Source: CADEDH01 sp041394285 (GTDB lineage: Bacteria > Actinomycetota > Acidimicrobiia > Acidimicrobiales > SZUA-35). From it: 64,000 nucleotides of DNA. A program made the position numbers and the translations under genes. Where the stretch lies: positions 124,001-188,000 of the forward strand of contig JAWKIL010000002.1 of NCBI GenBank assembly GCA_041394285.1, in the 5' to 3' direction. The notes beneath the pieces were generated by a model. That model saw only the letters and a program-made list of their open reading frames with translations, did not search any database and had not been told where the DNA came from. This document shows, in pieces, positions 37,615 through 46,597 of the stretch. How positions within the stretch are numbered: position 1 is the first letter of the stretch; the number at the start of each line of letters is the position of its first letter.

Positions 37615-38232
37615 GTGGCCGACTCCATCTCGCTCACCAGCGCCATGGACGCCGCCACCACCGGCGACATCTGGCTGTTCCGGGGGCGCAAGGTCAACGA
37701 TCGGATGGTGCAGGTCACCACGAACAGCCCGGTCAACCACGTGGCCATGGCGGTGGCCATCGGCGACCTGCCCCCGCTGCTGTGGCACACCGAGTCGAGC
37801 CCGTCGGCCACCGACGTGTGGACCAACACCCGCCACGCCGGGGTGCAGCTCCAGCGGCTCGACGAGTCGGTGCGGGTGTGGAGCGAACGCTGGAACCAGC
37901 AGCCCTTCGTCCGCCAGCTCTCCCCCGCCATCGGGGCCGAGGCCGAAGACGAGCTGCTGCGGGTGATCAACGAATACAGCGGGCGGCGCTTCCCGTCGGC
38001 TCAGGGCCTGGCCAAGCGGTGGCTGCTGGGCCGGGTGCGGCGCTCCGCCTTCCCCGACGAGATCTTCTGCGCCGAGCTGATCGCCACCACCTACCAGCGG
38101 ATGGGCCTGCTCGATCAGACCAAGCCACCCAACTGGTACGACCCCGGCCGGTTCTGGAGCGGCGACCGGATCCTGCTGGGCAACGGCTTCTCCCTGTCCC
38201 AGGAAACGGCGGTGGACGTCGGGGTCTCCTAG
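37615..38232 (+). CDS. YiiX/YebB-like permuted papain-fold protein
   Basis: A 205-residue protein of the permuted NlpC/P60-like (papain-fold) group. TTGDIWLFRGRK at the start is followed by SPVNHVAMAVAI (catalytic His) and, near the C-terminus, DEIFCAELIATTYQRMG (catalytic Cys). That His-before-Cys order is the mark of the permuted family that includes YiiX and YaeF. Members are thought to be amidases or thioesterases of lipids or wall peptides. There is no signal peptide. GTG start, leaderless. Confidence 0.8.
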   Translation: MADSISLTSAMDAATTGDIWLFRGRKVNDRMVQVTTNSPVNHVAMAVAIGDLPPLLWHTESSPSATDVWTNTRHAGVQLQRLDESVRVWSERWNQQPFVRQLSPAIGAEAEDELLRVINEYSGRRFPSAQGLAKRWLLGRVRRSAFPDEIFCAELIATTYQRMGLLDQTKPPNWYDPGRFWSGDRILLGNGFSLSQETAVDVGVS

Positions 38233-38267
38233 GATCACCTCTCACGACACAAACAGGGGGAACCGCC

Positions 38268-38627
38268 ATGGGAGCAACCGAGAACCAGGCGCTGGTCGAG
38301 CAGTGGGCCGCCACATACAACGACGACATCGAGGCACTGGTGGCGCTGTACGCGCCCGACGCCAAGCTCATGGGCGCGGTGCTGGGGCCGGAGAAGCTCA
38401 TGCGGCTGGAGCAACGGGTGCTGGCCGCGGCGCCGAAGCGGCGGATGGAGGTACGGCGGACGCACCCCTCGGGCGACGACGTGATCGTGGTGGAGGGCGT
38501 GCTCACCGACCCCGATCAGGGGCCCGACTGGACGCTGCCGTTCTGCGTCGTGCTCACGATCGCCGACGGGAAGGTGGTGCGGGACGACACCTACACCGAC
38601 TTCTCCCGCTGGCCCGGCTTCAGCTGA
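38268..38627 (+). CDS. NTF2/SnoaL-like protein
   Basis: A 119-residue protein with the NTF2-like cone fold: an N-terminal helix pair (ENQALVEQWAATYNDDIEAL), VALYAPDAKLMG, and strands ending VLTIADGKVVRDDTYTDFSRW. No clear catalytic dyad, so it may be a small isomerase/hydrolase or a binding protein. AGGGGG precedes the ATG; a TAGGAT box at 38230-38235 could be the -10. It ends 18 bp before the convergent acyl-CoA dehydrogenase gene. Confidence 0.75.
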   Translation: MGATENQALVEQWAATYNDDIEALVALYAPDAKLMGAVLGPEKLMRLEQRVLAAAPKRRMEVRRTHPSGDDVIVVEGVLTDPDQGPDWTLPFCVVLTIADGKVVRDDTYTDFSRWPGFS

Positions 38628-38645
38628 CCAGCGCTCCGCGCCCGC

Positions 38646-39893
38646 TCACCGCAGCGTCTCGTTCCAGGGGCCGGCGTCGGAGCGGGGCTCCTTGGGCAGA
38701 CCGAGGATCCGCTCACCCACGATGTTGCGCTGGATCTCGTTGGAACCGGAGTAGATCGAGGCCGGGCGGGCGCCGAGGAAATGCTCGACCAGGGCCTGGG
38801 ACGTCCACGGATCTCCCGACGCCTCGGAGAAGACGGCCGACAGGGGCGACTCGCCGCTGGGGGCCATGGCGTTCGCCCCCCACCAGTTCACGCCCAGCTC
38901 GGTGCCCCGCTGGTAGAGCTCGGTCCACAGCAGCTTGTTGATCGAGCTCTCCGAGCCCAGCACCTGGCCCGCCAGCAGCTGAGTGAGGGTGCGATAGCCG
39001 AGGAAGCGAAGGATCTCGACCTTGGAGTGGACCCAGGCCAGCTCCTGGCGCACCACCGGATCGTCGAGCAGCCCCTGGGCCCGGGCGATCTCCACCAACC
39101 GGTTCTCCATGCCCCGCATGCGCATCGACACCACGGTGGCGTCGTCGCCCCGCTCGAAGGCCAGCAGCTGGTTGGCCACCCGCCACCCCTCGTTCACGTC
39201 ACCGACCACGTTCTCCTTCGCCGTGCGCACGTCGGTGAAGAAGACCTCGTTGAACTCGTGGGTGCGGGCGATGTTGACGATGGGGCGGATGTCGATGCCG
39301 GGCTGGTCCATGGGGGCCAGCAGGAACGTGATCCCCTTGTGCTTGATCTGCTCGGGGGCGGTGCGGCACAGGATGAAGATCCAGTTGGCGGTGTGGGCCT
39401 CGGAGGTCCAGATCTTCTGGCCGTTGATCACCCACTCGTCGCCGTCGAGCACGGCCTTGGTGCTGAGCGACGCCAGGTCGGACCCGGAGTTCGGCTCGGA
39501 GTAGCCCTGGCACCAGCGGTGCTCGCCCGAAAGGATCTTCGGCAGGAAGTGCTTCTTCTGTTCCTCGGTGCCCAGCACCATGAGCGTGGGGCCGATCATG
39601 GAGATGCCCATGCCGTCGTTGGGGCCTCCGGTGGGGACCCCGGCCCTTGCGAACTCCTCGTGCAGGACCACCCGCTCGATCGGGGTCAGGCCGCCGCCGC
39701 CGTAGTCCTTGGGCCAGGCCGGGGCCACCAAACCCTCCGCCGCCAGCAGCTGGCGCCAGTCGGCCACGAAGCCGGCCCGCTGGTCTTCGGGCAGCCCGCT
39801 CAGCCCGCTCCATCCCGCCGGTAGGTGCTCGGCCAGGAACGCCTGGATCTTCTCCCGGTACTGCTCGGCTTCGGCTGAATACGCGATGTCCAT
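38646..39893 (-). CDS. acyl-CoA dehydrogenase
   Basis: A 415-residue flavoprotein of the acyl-CoA dehydrogenase family. It shows WPKDYGGGGLTPIERVVLHE, the FAD-contacting WCQGYSEPNSGSDLASLSTK, VINGQKIWTS, and the C-terminal IYSGSNEIQRNIVGERILGL. The helix with the putative catalytic base is not certain from sequence. The large-substrate or FadE-like subclass (about 400 residues, GxxNDGMGISMIGPTL) is common in actinobacterial steroid and branched-acid catabolism. The ATG at 39893 has GAGGTGG upstream. It stands alone, so a specific pathway cannot be named. Confidence 0.9.
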   Translation of the reverse strand: MDIAYSAEAEQYREKIQAFLAEHLPAGWSGLSGLPEDQRAGFVADWRQLLAAEGLVAPAWPKDYGGGGLTPIERVVLHEEFARAGVPTGGPNDGMGISMIGPTLMVLGTEEQKKHFLPKILSGEHRWCQGYSEPNSGSDLASLSTKAVLDGDEWVINGQKIWTSEAHTANWIFILCRTAPEQIKHKGITFLLAPMDQPGIDIRPIVNIARTHEFNEVFFTDVRTAKENVVGDVNEGWRVANQLLAFERGDDATVVSMRMRGMENRLVEIARAQGLLDDPVVRQELAWVHSKVEILRFLGYRTLTQLLAGQVLGSESSINKLLWTELYQRGTELGVNWWGANAMAPSGESPLSAVFSEASGDPWTSQALVEHFLGARPASIYSGSNEIQRNIVGERILGLPKEPRSDAGPWNETLR

Positions 39894-39957
39894 CGTTGCC
39901 ACCTCGGGGCTCGACGTTAGGCCCTATCCGGCCCCCGTCCCAAGCCGACCCGGGACG

Positions 39958-39998
39958 CGTCCGGGCCCCGGGGCGGCTGTGGCCCCGGGGCCCGGACG
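39958..39998 (-). terminator. 17-bp GC-rich hairpin between the IPT-protein and acyl-CoA dehydrogenase genes
   Basis: The arm CGTCCGGGCCCCGGGGC (39958-39974) pairs perfectly with 39982-39998 over 17 bp around a 7-nt loop. It lies 80-120 bp after the IPT-protein stop and 65 bp before the next start on the same strand. No T-run. Probable terminator. Confidence 0.65.
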
Positions 39999-40077
39999 AG
40001 CCTCGCAGTGCAGCCGTCGGATCGACGGCCGGATCGGCTTTGCTTGCTACTTCCCATTCCCCCCGAGTGCCGTACCG

Positions 40078-41436
40078 CTACTCGAGGTAGTGGATGCCGT
40101 CGGTCACGGTCACCTTCTTGGTGTTGTCCGTGGGGTTCACCACTTCGAGATCGCAGTCCTCGGGGCCGTCCTCGTCGTCAGGCACGGTCACGATCATCTG
40201 GGTGTCGCTGATCACCACCACCGCGTCCGGCGTGATGTCAGCCGTGCACTTGAGGGTGACCTTGGCTGCCGTCATGCCGCCGAAGCCGGTACCGACCACC
40301 AGGAAGCTCCCGCCGGTGGCGGTATCGAGCGCCGCCGGGTTGATCGAGCTGACCGTGGGGGCCACGGAGCCGATGTAGCTGAACCTGGAGTTCAGGTTGG
40401 CGATGGTGGTGCCCATCGCCGTCTCCAGCGTGATCTCGACCGGGCCCGAGGGCCGGCTCGGCGGCTTCACCGTCACCGTGGTGCCGGTGCCGTTCACCGT
40501 GATGCCGGTGGTCACGGCAGTGGGGCCGAAGTTGACCTTGCGCACACCGAACATGTCGGTGCCGGTGATGACCAGATCCGGGAGGCTGGTGGAGTTGGCG
40601 GCGCCGGTGGTGGCACCGAGCGAGGTGATCTCCGGCAGGCTGTCGCTGAACAGGAAGTCCGACCCGGTGCCGGCCGTGCTGCTGGCCACGCCGTTGCGGG
40701 TGACCGTCACCTCCACCAGCCCGGCATCGACGTCGGTATCGGGCGTAGTCGCCACGATCTGCTTGTCGGAGACCACGAACACCTCTTGGGCCTCATCCAC
40801 GCCGAACAACACATCGGCCGGATCGGTCAGCCCCAGGAAGCCCGTGCCCGTTATGGTGACCACCGTTTCCGTGGCCGGGTCGGCGAAGGCGGGCGACACA
40901 CTGGTGACCGTGGGGGCGCCGTAGGTGTAGGCCGAGCCGGTGGAGTTCGTGCCGTCGACGTTCGTGACCTTGATGATCTTGGCCCCGGCAGCCGCCCCGT
41001 CCGGCACCGTGGCCACGATGCGGGTGTTCGACACGATGGCGTACGACGTGGCGTCGACCGTGTCGAACTTGACCGCCGTGGCACCGGTGAACCCGGTCCC
41101 GGTGATGGCCACGACCTGACCGCCGTCGAGCGGACCGCCCGTCGGGGCCACCGCCGTGACGGTCGGGACGGCGAAGGCCACGATCGTGCCCGGGGCGTCG
41201 GGCAGGAGATCGGCCTCCGTGATGAGCCCCTGCGACAACGCCTGGGCGATCAGGGCGTCCTTCTCCTTCGTCGATGCCATGGACATCGACGTCCCGGCGT
41301 CCGTGCTGGCGCTCGCGGTCGACGTCTGACCGAGCAGCAAGAGCCCGCAGGCCAACAGGGAACCTGCCAGCACCCTTGCCACCCGGCTCCGGTCTCGTCG
41401 GCCTGAGAACGCCACATCCTCCCCACAACTCGGCAT
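40078..41436 (-). CDS. secreted IPT/TIG-repeat protein
   Basis: A 452-residue exported protein. The signal peptide (about 20-42, ending ASAS) is followed by a short helical region, then four IPT/TIG-type Ig-like domains. Each starts like PTVTAVAPTGGPLDGGQVVAITGTGF, shown here by PTVTSVSPAFADPATETVV, ITGTGFLGL, LVITGTDMFGVRKV and FLVVGTGFGGMTAAKV. Such repeats give rod-like surface or adhesin-type proteins; no anchor is seen at the C-terminus. The ATG at 41436 (or the GTG just before it) follows a perfect AGGAGG. It may be cell-surface or shed. Confidence 0.8.
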   Translation of the reverse strand: MPSCGEDVAFSGRRDRSRVARVLAGSLLACGLLLLGQTSTASASTDAGTSMSMASTKEKDALIAQALSQGLITEADLLPDAPGTIVAFAVPTVTAVAPTGGPLDGGQVVAITGTGFTGATAVKFDTVDATSYAIVSNTRIVATVPDGAAAGAKIIKVTNVDGTNSTGSAYTYGAPTVTSVSPAFADPATETVVTITGTGFLGLTDPADVLFGVDEAQEVFVVSDKQIVATTPDTDVDAGLVEVTVTRNGVASSTAGTGSDFLFSDSLPEITSLGATTGAANSTSLPDLVITGTDMFGVRKVNFGPTAVTTGITVNGTGTTVTVKPPSRPSGPVEITLETAMGTTIANLNSRFSYIGSVAPTVSSINPAALDTATGGSFLVVGTGFGGMTAAKVTLKCTADITPDAVVVISDTQMIVTVPDDEDGPEDCDLEVVNPTDNTKKVTVTDGIHYLE

Positions 41437-41675
41437 CACTCGTTACCTCCTCATGGCACCTCGACCCTGCGGGTCGATCTGAAGTGCTGGGCGGAATGAT
41501 AGGGGACGCCTAGGAAAAAGAACCCAGATCCTTGAATAATTGGGATCTAATCAAGTAGCGACCTGTCCGCTCAATCAGCTACGTTCTCCCAGTTCAGAGT
41601 GGTTCATGGAGCAGGATTTTGGATCCATGTCCAAGGCTGATCTCTGATCTATTTACAGTTATCTGGGAGATCAGA
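41437..41675. promoter_or_regulatory. AT-rich spacer upstream of the IPT-protein gene
   Basis: About 240 bp of conspicuously AT-rich DNA (for example GATCCTTGAATAATTGGGAT). It holds the promoter and SD (AGGAGG) of the IPT gene and the region after the RNA methyltransferase stop. The inverted pairs ATCCTTGAATAATTGGGAT and GATCTCTGATC/GATCAGATC are visible. No open frame is convincing. Confidence 0.45.
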
Positions 41676-42629
41676 TCAGGAAGAACGCACTAATTTAGCG
41701 GCGAAGAACGCCTCGAAGGTGCCGTCGGGCACAACCCGGACGGCCCGGGCCAGCCGCCGATCGAACCGGGTCTCGCGCCAGGCGGTGCGCCCGGGGACGA
41801 TCGCCGGCTCATCGACGGCGATCGGCGCCAGGTCGAGGTCGGGGCGACGGCCGAGCACCTTGTCCACCGGGTACTCGTTCTCCTCCGGTGCCACCGTGCA
41901 GGTGGAGTAGACCATGACCCCGCCCGGACGCAGCAGCTTGTACGCGGTGTCGAGCATCTTCGTCTGGAGGTGCTTGTACTTCTCGATCCGGGCCTCGCTC
42001 CAGAACCGCAGCGCATCGCCGTGGCGCAGGTCGATCCGACCCTCCCCCGAGCACTGGACGTCGAGCAGGATCCGGTCGAACGTCTCGCCCGCATCCAGGT
42101 ACTTGTCGAGGTACTGGGCCGGGTGCGATGTCAGCGAGGTCACCCGCACGCCGTAGACGCCGGCCAACTCCCCCAGGCGGGCCGCCCGCTGGGGATTGCC
42201 GTCGTTGAGCCACAGCTCTCCCTCGTTGCCCGTCCGGGCCGCGATGTGGAAGGCCTTGCCCCCGGGGGCGGCGGCCACGTCGAGCACCCGGTGGCCGGGC
42301 CGGGGATCGAGGGCGACGACCGGCAGGAGGCTGGAGGCGTTCTGGAGATAGACCCGACCGTCTTCCAGCAGGGCCGGGGCCGCCGGGGAGAACCCGTCCG
42401 GACCGTCGGTGCGCCAGGTGTTCGGGCACCAGCCAACCGGCTGCAGCGACGGGACCACGGCGCGCAGATCGGCCTCGATCCCGGTTGCGCTCCGGGTGGG
42501 GTGGAGGACGTTGATCCGGGCCGTGGTGGCCCGGGCCCCCTGGAACAGTTCCTCCACCTCGGCCCGACCCAGGTTCAGCGCCTCGGCCGTCCGGTCGATG
42601 AAGCGGTTGCGTTTACGGTGATCGACCAC
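41676..42629 (-). CDS. RsmB/NOL1-NOP2-Sun-type RNA m5C methyltransferase
   Basis: A 317-residue protein with SAM-binding AAAPGGKAFHIAA, motif IV as DVQCSGEGRID and motif VI as VYSTCTVAPEENE. The two Cys used by RNA m5C methyltransferases are both present, but the usual D-A-P-C is D-V-Q-C here. The N-terminal part (NRFIDRTAEALNLGRAEVEE) replaces the NusB-like domain of true RsmB, so this is a short NSun-type enzyme; the rRNA or tRNA target is unknown. GTG start at 42629; a TAGAGT box lies 9 nt upstream. Confidence 0.82.
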   Translation of the reverse strand: MVDHRKRNRFIDRTAEALNLGRAEVEELFQGARATTARINVLHPTRSATGIEADLRAVVPSLQPVGWCPNTWRTDGPDGFSPAAPALLEDGRVYLQNASSLLPVVALDPRPGHRVLDVAAAPGGKAFHIAARTGNEGELWLNDGNPQRAARLGELAGVYGVRVTSLTSHPAQYLDKYLDAGETFDRILLDVQCSGEGRIDLRHGDALRFWSEARIEKYKHLQTKMLDTAYKLLRPGGVMVYSTCTVAPEENEYPVDKVLGRRPDLDLAPIAVDEPAIVPGRTAWRETRFDRRLARAVRVVPDGTFEAFFAAKLVRSS

Positions 42630-42653
42630 GGTGTCCCAACTCTAGGCACCCCC

Positions 42654-42701
42654 GGAACTCTGACGTGGCGTGCCGCCAACCGCCACGGGCGGTCAGAGAT
42701 C
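42654..42701. repeat. 48-bp palindrome F1 between methyltransferase and LysR genes
   Basis: CTCTGAC and GTCAGAG arms lie symmetrically within GGAACTCTGAC...GTCAGAGATC, total 48 bp. A sister copy with the same ends lies 71 bp further at 42725-42772. The middle parts differ. Confidence 0.7.
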
Positions 42702-42724
42702 ACGCCGGCCGCCGCCCCGCCCTC

Positions 42725-42772
42725 GGAACTCTGACATGGGGTGCCCGACGGTGGGCTGCAGCGTCAGAGATC
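42725..42772. repeat. 48-bp palindrome F2 overlapping the LysR stop
   Basis: It has the same first 11 bases (GGAACTCTGAC) and last nine (TCAGAGATC) as F1, and the same length. The last nine bases overlap the LysR stop codon and 3' end. It may act as terminator for LysR. Confidence 0.7.
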
Positions 42773-43768
42773 GGGGGTGACGGTGGGGTGGGCGACGGTG
42801 GGGGGGGCGAGGGGGGGGGGGGCGACGGTGGGTTGGGCGACGGTGGGGGGCCGCAGCTCGGCGGCCCGCTCCGCCAGGAGGCGCACCAGGGCCTCGGCGG
42901 CGGCGTCGGGGGCGGTCCCGAACCGGCGGGCCACCACCAGCTGGCGGCTCATCAACGGCTCGGGCTGGGCCCGGCGCAGCGGATTGGGGGCGGCCTCGGC
43001 CTGGGACACCGGCAGCACCGTCCACCCCAGGCCGAGGGCCACCATCGAGCGCAGCACCTCGGGCTGGTGGCTCTCGGCCACCACCTCGAAGCCGGCACCG
43101 GCGTCGGCCAGCCGCCGGCCGATCAGGCGGCGGGTGTGCGAGGTGGCGGGAAAGGTGACCCACGGACCCCACGTGGAGGGGGGACCGGCCGGCCGCCCCT
43201 CGGGGGCGTAGAGCCCCAGGTCGTCCCGCCACAGGGGCACCAGCTCGAGATCACCCCGATTGGGGCTTGGTTCCACCATGACCGCCAGGGACAGATCGCC
43301 GGCCAGCACCTGCTCGCTCAGCACGGCCGAGGGCGCCACCGCCAGGTGGAGCTCCACCTCCGGCCGCTCCCGCCGGAACCGCTGCACGGTGGGCCCGAAG
43401 GGGCCGACGGCGGCCAGGTCGATCATCCCCACCCGGAGCTGGCCCGCCTCCCCCGAACCCACCGCCCGGGCCCAGCGGGCCAGGTCCTGGGTCTCGCCCA
43501 GCACGCGGCGGGCATACCGGAGGACGGGTTCGGCCCCCGGCTGAAGCACCCGGCGGCGCCCCGAGCGATCGAACAGCGGAACCCCCACCCGCCGCTCCAG
43601 CTGGCTCAACCCCTGGCTCAGGGCCGACTGGGTGACGCCGAGGGAGGCGGCGGCCTCGGCCCAGGTGGGGGCCTCGCTCACCGCCACCAGGTACTCGAGC
43701 TGCTGGGTGGTCAGGTGAAGGCTGGCAGGAGTGGAGGGGGAGGTGGCCGGGGCCGGGGCCGATGCCAT
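42764..43768 (-). CDS. LysR-family transcriptional regulator
   Basis: A 334-residue protein with the LysR winged HTH at about 18-77 (LTTQQLEYLVAVSEAPTWAE, AAASLGVTQSALSQGLSQLE) and a substrate-binding co-inducer domain (about 105-305). The C-terminus is an unusual Pro/Thr/Val tail (PPTVAQPTVAPPPLAPPTVA) encoded by G-rich repeats. It is divergent from the inositol-phosphate synthase gene, the usual LysR setting, and its ATG lies 7 nt behind TACTCT (leaderless). It probably controls that gene. Confidence 0.85.
   Translation of the reverse strand: MASAPAPATSPSTPASLHLTTQQLEYLVAVSEAPTWAEAAASLGVTQSALSQGLSQLERRVGVPLFDRSGRRRVLQPGAEPVLRYARRVLGETQDLARWARAVGSGEAGQLRVGMIDLAAVGPFGPTVQRFRRERPEVELHLAVAPSAVLSEQVLAGDLSLAVMVEPSPNRGDLELVPLWRDDLGLYAPEGRPAGPPSTWGPWVTFPATSHTRRLIGRRLADAGAGFEVVAESHQPEVLRSMVALGLGWTVLPVSQAEAAPNPLRRAQPEPLMSRQLVVARRFGTAPDAAAEALVRLLAERAAELRPPTVAQPTVAPPPLAPPTVAHPTVTPDL
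42775..42850. repeat. G-rich imperfect repeats encoding the LysR tail
   Basis: Repeats of GCGACGGTGGG with long G-runs (one of 12 Gs). The plus strand has at least four G-runs of four or more, so a G-quadruplex is possible. Length variation here would change the LysR tail or cause frameshifts. Confidence 0.7.
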
Positions 43769-43827
43769 ATTGTTCAGAGTATCTTAATAGTCAAGACATG
43801 TTCTGCATCAGAGCTTATCTTGGAGGC
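43769..43827. promoter_or_regulatory. divergent LysR/ino1 promoter region with LysR-type box
   Basis: TACTCT (minus strand, 43781-43776) precedes the LysR ATG by 7 nt and TATCTT (43816-43821) precedes the ino1 ATG 43828 by 6 nt. Between them is TCTTAATAGTCAAGA (43782-43796), an inverted repeat TCTT-N7-AAGA of the LysR T-N11-A class. Confidence 0.65.
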
Positions 43828-45144
43828 ATGACCTCCACCGCCCCCGCTCCCCTGTCGATCGCCCCCGCCACCGGCCGCCTCGGCGTGCTGACGCCGGGGC
43901 TCGGCGCCGTGGCCTCCACCTTCATCGCCGGGGTGCTGGCCGCCCGCTCGGGGCAGGCCGCCCCCATCGGCTCGATCACCCAGATGGCCCACATCCGCCT
44001 GGGCCACCGCGACGAGGGCCGCAACCCGCTCATCCGGGAGTTCGTGCCCCTCGCCTCGCTCGACGACCTGGTGTTCGGCGGCTGGGACCCCATCTCGGCC
44101 AACGCCCTGGAGGCGGCCCGGGTGGCGGGGGTGCTGGAGCAGGGTGACCTGTCGTCGATCGCCGCCGAGCTGGAGGGCGTGGTGGCGATGGACGCCGTGT
44201 TCGACCAGCGCTGGGTCAGCCGGCTGGAGGGCACCCGGGTGAAGGACCTGCCCTCCAAGTGGGACATGGCCATGGCGCTCATCGACGACATCGAGCGGTT
44301 CCGCACCGAGAACGAATGCGATCGTCTCGTGATGGTGTGGTGCGGCTCCACCGAGGCCTATCAGGAGGCGAGCGCCGTCCACGAGTCGGTGGAGGCGTTC
44401 GAGGCCGGACTGAAGGCCAGCGACGCCAACATCGCCCCCAGCCAGATCTACGCCTACGCCGCCCTCCAGAGCGGGGTGCCGTTCGCCAACGGCGCCCCCA
44501 ACCTCGCCGTCGACATCCCGTGCATGCGGGAGCTGTCGCGCCGGCGGGGCGTGCCGATCGCCGGCAAGGACTTCAAGACCGGCCAGACGCTGATGAAGAC
44601 GCTCATCGCCCCCGGGCTCAAGGCCCGCATGCTCGGCCTGCGGGGCTGGTACTCCACCAACATCCTGGGCAACCGGGACGGCGAGGTGCTCGACGACCCG
44701 GAGAACTTCAAGACCAAGGAGTCCTCCAAGCTCGGCGTGCTCCACACGATCCTCCAGCCCGACGACTACCCCGACCTCTACGGCAACATCGATCACGTGG
44801 TGCGGATCAACTACTACCCGCCCCGGGGCGACAACAAGGAGGGGTGGGACGCCATCGACATCTTCGGCTGGCTGGGCTACCCGATGCAGATCAAGATCGA
44901 CTTCCTGTGCCGGGACTCGATCCTGGCCGCCCCCATCGTGCTGGACCTGGCGCTGTTCATGGACCTGGCGTCCCGGGCCGGCCAGAGCGACGTGCAGGAG
45001 TGGCTGAGCTTCTACTTCAAGGCCCCCCAGCCGGCCACCGAGCTCGAGTCCGAGCACGACTTGTTCATCCAGCAGACGAAGCTCAAGAACACCCTGCGGG
45101 AGTGGATGGGCGAGCAGCCCGTCACCCACTCCGAAGCCGGCTGA
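43828..45144 (+). CDS. ino1: inositol-3-phosphate synthase (long form)
   Basis: A 438-residue protein of the myo-inositol-1-phosphate synthase family, which converts glucose-6-phosphate to inositol phosphate with NAD. Evidence: the NAD-binding start GRLGVLTPGLGAVASTFIAG, the conserved PCMRELSRRRGVPIAGKDFK and TGQTLMKTLIAPGLKARML, and INYYPPRGDNKEGWDAIDIF. It resembles the eukaryote/archaeal-like and Thermotoga-type long forms rather than the short actinobacterial one. Product supports inositol lipids or mycothiol-like compounds. Start ATG 43828 is leaderless by position. An alternative ATG lies at 43798. Confidence 0.88.
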   Translation: MTSTAPAPLSIAPATGRLGVLTPGLGAVASTFIAGVLAARSGQAAPIGSITQMAHIRLGHRDEGRNPLIREFVPLASLDDLVFGGWDPISANALEAARVAGVLEQGDLSSIAAELEGVVAMDAVFDQRWVSRLEGTRVKDLPSKWDMAMALIDDIERFRTENECDRLVMVWCGSTEAYQEASAVHESVEAFEAGLKASDANIAPSQIYAYAALQSGVPFANGAPNLAVDIPCMRELSRRRGVPIAGKDFKTGQTLMKTLIAPGLKARMLGLRGWYSTNILGNRDGEVLDDPENFKTKESSKLGVLHTILQPDDYPDLYGNIDHVVRINYYPPRGDNKEGWDAIDIFGWLGYPMQIKIDFLCRDSILAAPIVLDLALFMDLASRAGQSDVQEWLSFYFKAPQPATELESEHDLFIQQTKLKNTLREWMGEQPVTHSEAG

Positions 45145-45187
45145 GCCCGCCCGGTCCGGCGGCCGGTTCCGACCGCTGCTACCGACC

Positions 45188-46506
45188 TCAGCGCCGCCGA
45201 CCCACGAGCGGATAGGCCACCGCCCCCACGGCCGCCATGGCGACACCGATGCCGATCGAGGCGAGATCGAGCCGGGGCGCTATACCGCCACGGCGACCAG
45301 GCCGAGGAGGGGCAGGACCGGGACCCAACCGACCGCCCCCGGGCTCCGGAAGGGCCTCGGGGTCGCCGGCTGGCGCCGCCGGAGCACGACGACAGCCAGG
45401 TTGACCGCCACGAACACGACGTAGATGGCGAAGTCGGTCACGCTGGCCACGAGCGTCAGGTCTCCCACCAGCACGAACGCGCCGGCTGTCACGGCCGACA
45501 CCACCACCGCCACCACCGGGGCCCCGGTGCGGGGCTCGACGAAGGTGAGGGCCCGCGGCATGGCGCCCGATGAGGCCATGCCGTACAGCAGACGGGAGCC
45601 GGCCGTCAGCGCCAGCAGGGACGTGTTGAACGTGGACAGCACGGCGATGAGGGCCACCACGTCGGACGCCGTCGATCCCAGGCTGTGCGCCATCACGTCG
45701 GCCAGGGGCCGGGCCGACGCCCCGAGCGCGTCGGCTCCGATCACGCTCACGCTGGCCGCGGCCACCGCCACGTAGAGGACCGTGGAGACGCCCAGGGCCA
45801 GCAGGAGGGCCCGGGGCACCACCCGGGTGGGGTCCCGGGTCTCCTCGGCCAGGGTGATCACCTCGTCGAACCCGATGAAAGCGAAGAAGACCAGGGCCGA
45901 GGCCCCGAGGACGCCGTCGAGGTTCGCACCGGCCAGCAGGTCGACCTGACCGAGGTGAGGAACACCGATGACGATCACGAACAATAGCCCGCCCACCTGG
46001 GCCACGCTGAGAGCCACCGTGACCGCCGTCGAGCGGTTGATCCCGGCGGCGGCGATCAGGGTCTCGATGCCGAGCAGGGCTATGGCCGTGGGGCGGTGCG
46101 GCACCGACAGCAACTGGGAGGCGTAGCTGGCGAACCCGAGGGCGATGGCGGCCGCCGCCACGAGCATGCCGGCGATCATCATCCAGCCCACCAGGAAGGC
46201 CACCCACGCCGGGGCGACCTGGCGGGTGTACTCGTACTCGGCCGACGAGCGGGGGAACATCGATGCCAGCTCGGCGTAGCTGAGAGCGGTGAGGGCCGAC
46301 AACACGCCGGCCAGCACGAACGAGAGCCACACCGCCGCCCCGGCCTTGGCCGTGGCCGAGCCGATGAGCACGTAGATACCGGCCCCGATGATGATCCCCA
46401 CCCCGCTGGCCGTGACCCGGACCGGCCCCAGCGTGCGTCGCAGACCGGCCTCGTGACCGGATGGGTCCGAAACCGGCGCCGGCTCTGGTCGGTCAGCTCG
46501 TCGCAT
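45188..46506 (-). CDS. APC-family amino-acid permease (C-terminal frameshift)
   Basis: A polytopic transporter of the amino-acid/polyamine/organocation family. The first helix has ASGVGIIIGAGIYVLIG, the family's G-(S/A)-G-I-F motif variant, and FAFIGFDEVITLAEE is the classical segment VI. About twelve helices. The main frame stops at 45280 after VAVAV. Another frame goes on with APRLDLASIGIGVAMAAVGA to 45188, a convincing missing last helix; one base is missing near 45282-45285. The ATG at 46506 lies 6 nt behind CAGGAT (leaderless). It may import amino acids or ureides. Confidence 0.85.
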
Positions 46507-46597
46507 CGGGCAATCCTGGCGCACAGAAGGGCCCGAACCACCGCCGACGGCGGTGCTAGTCGCAGTGACGGCGGCGGGGCGGCCAGGGTCAGCCGGG

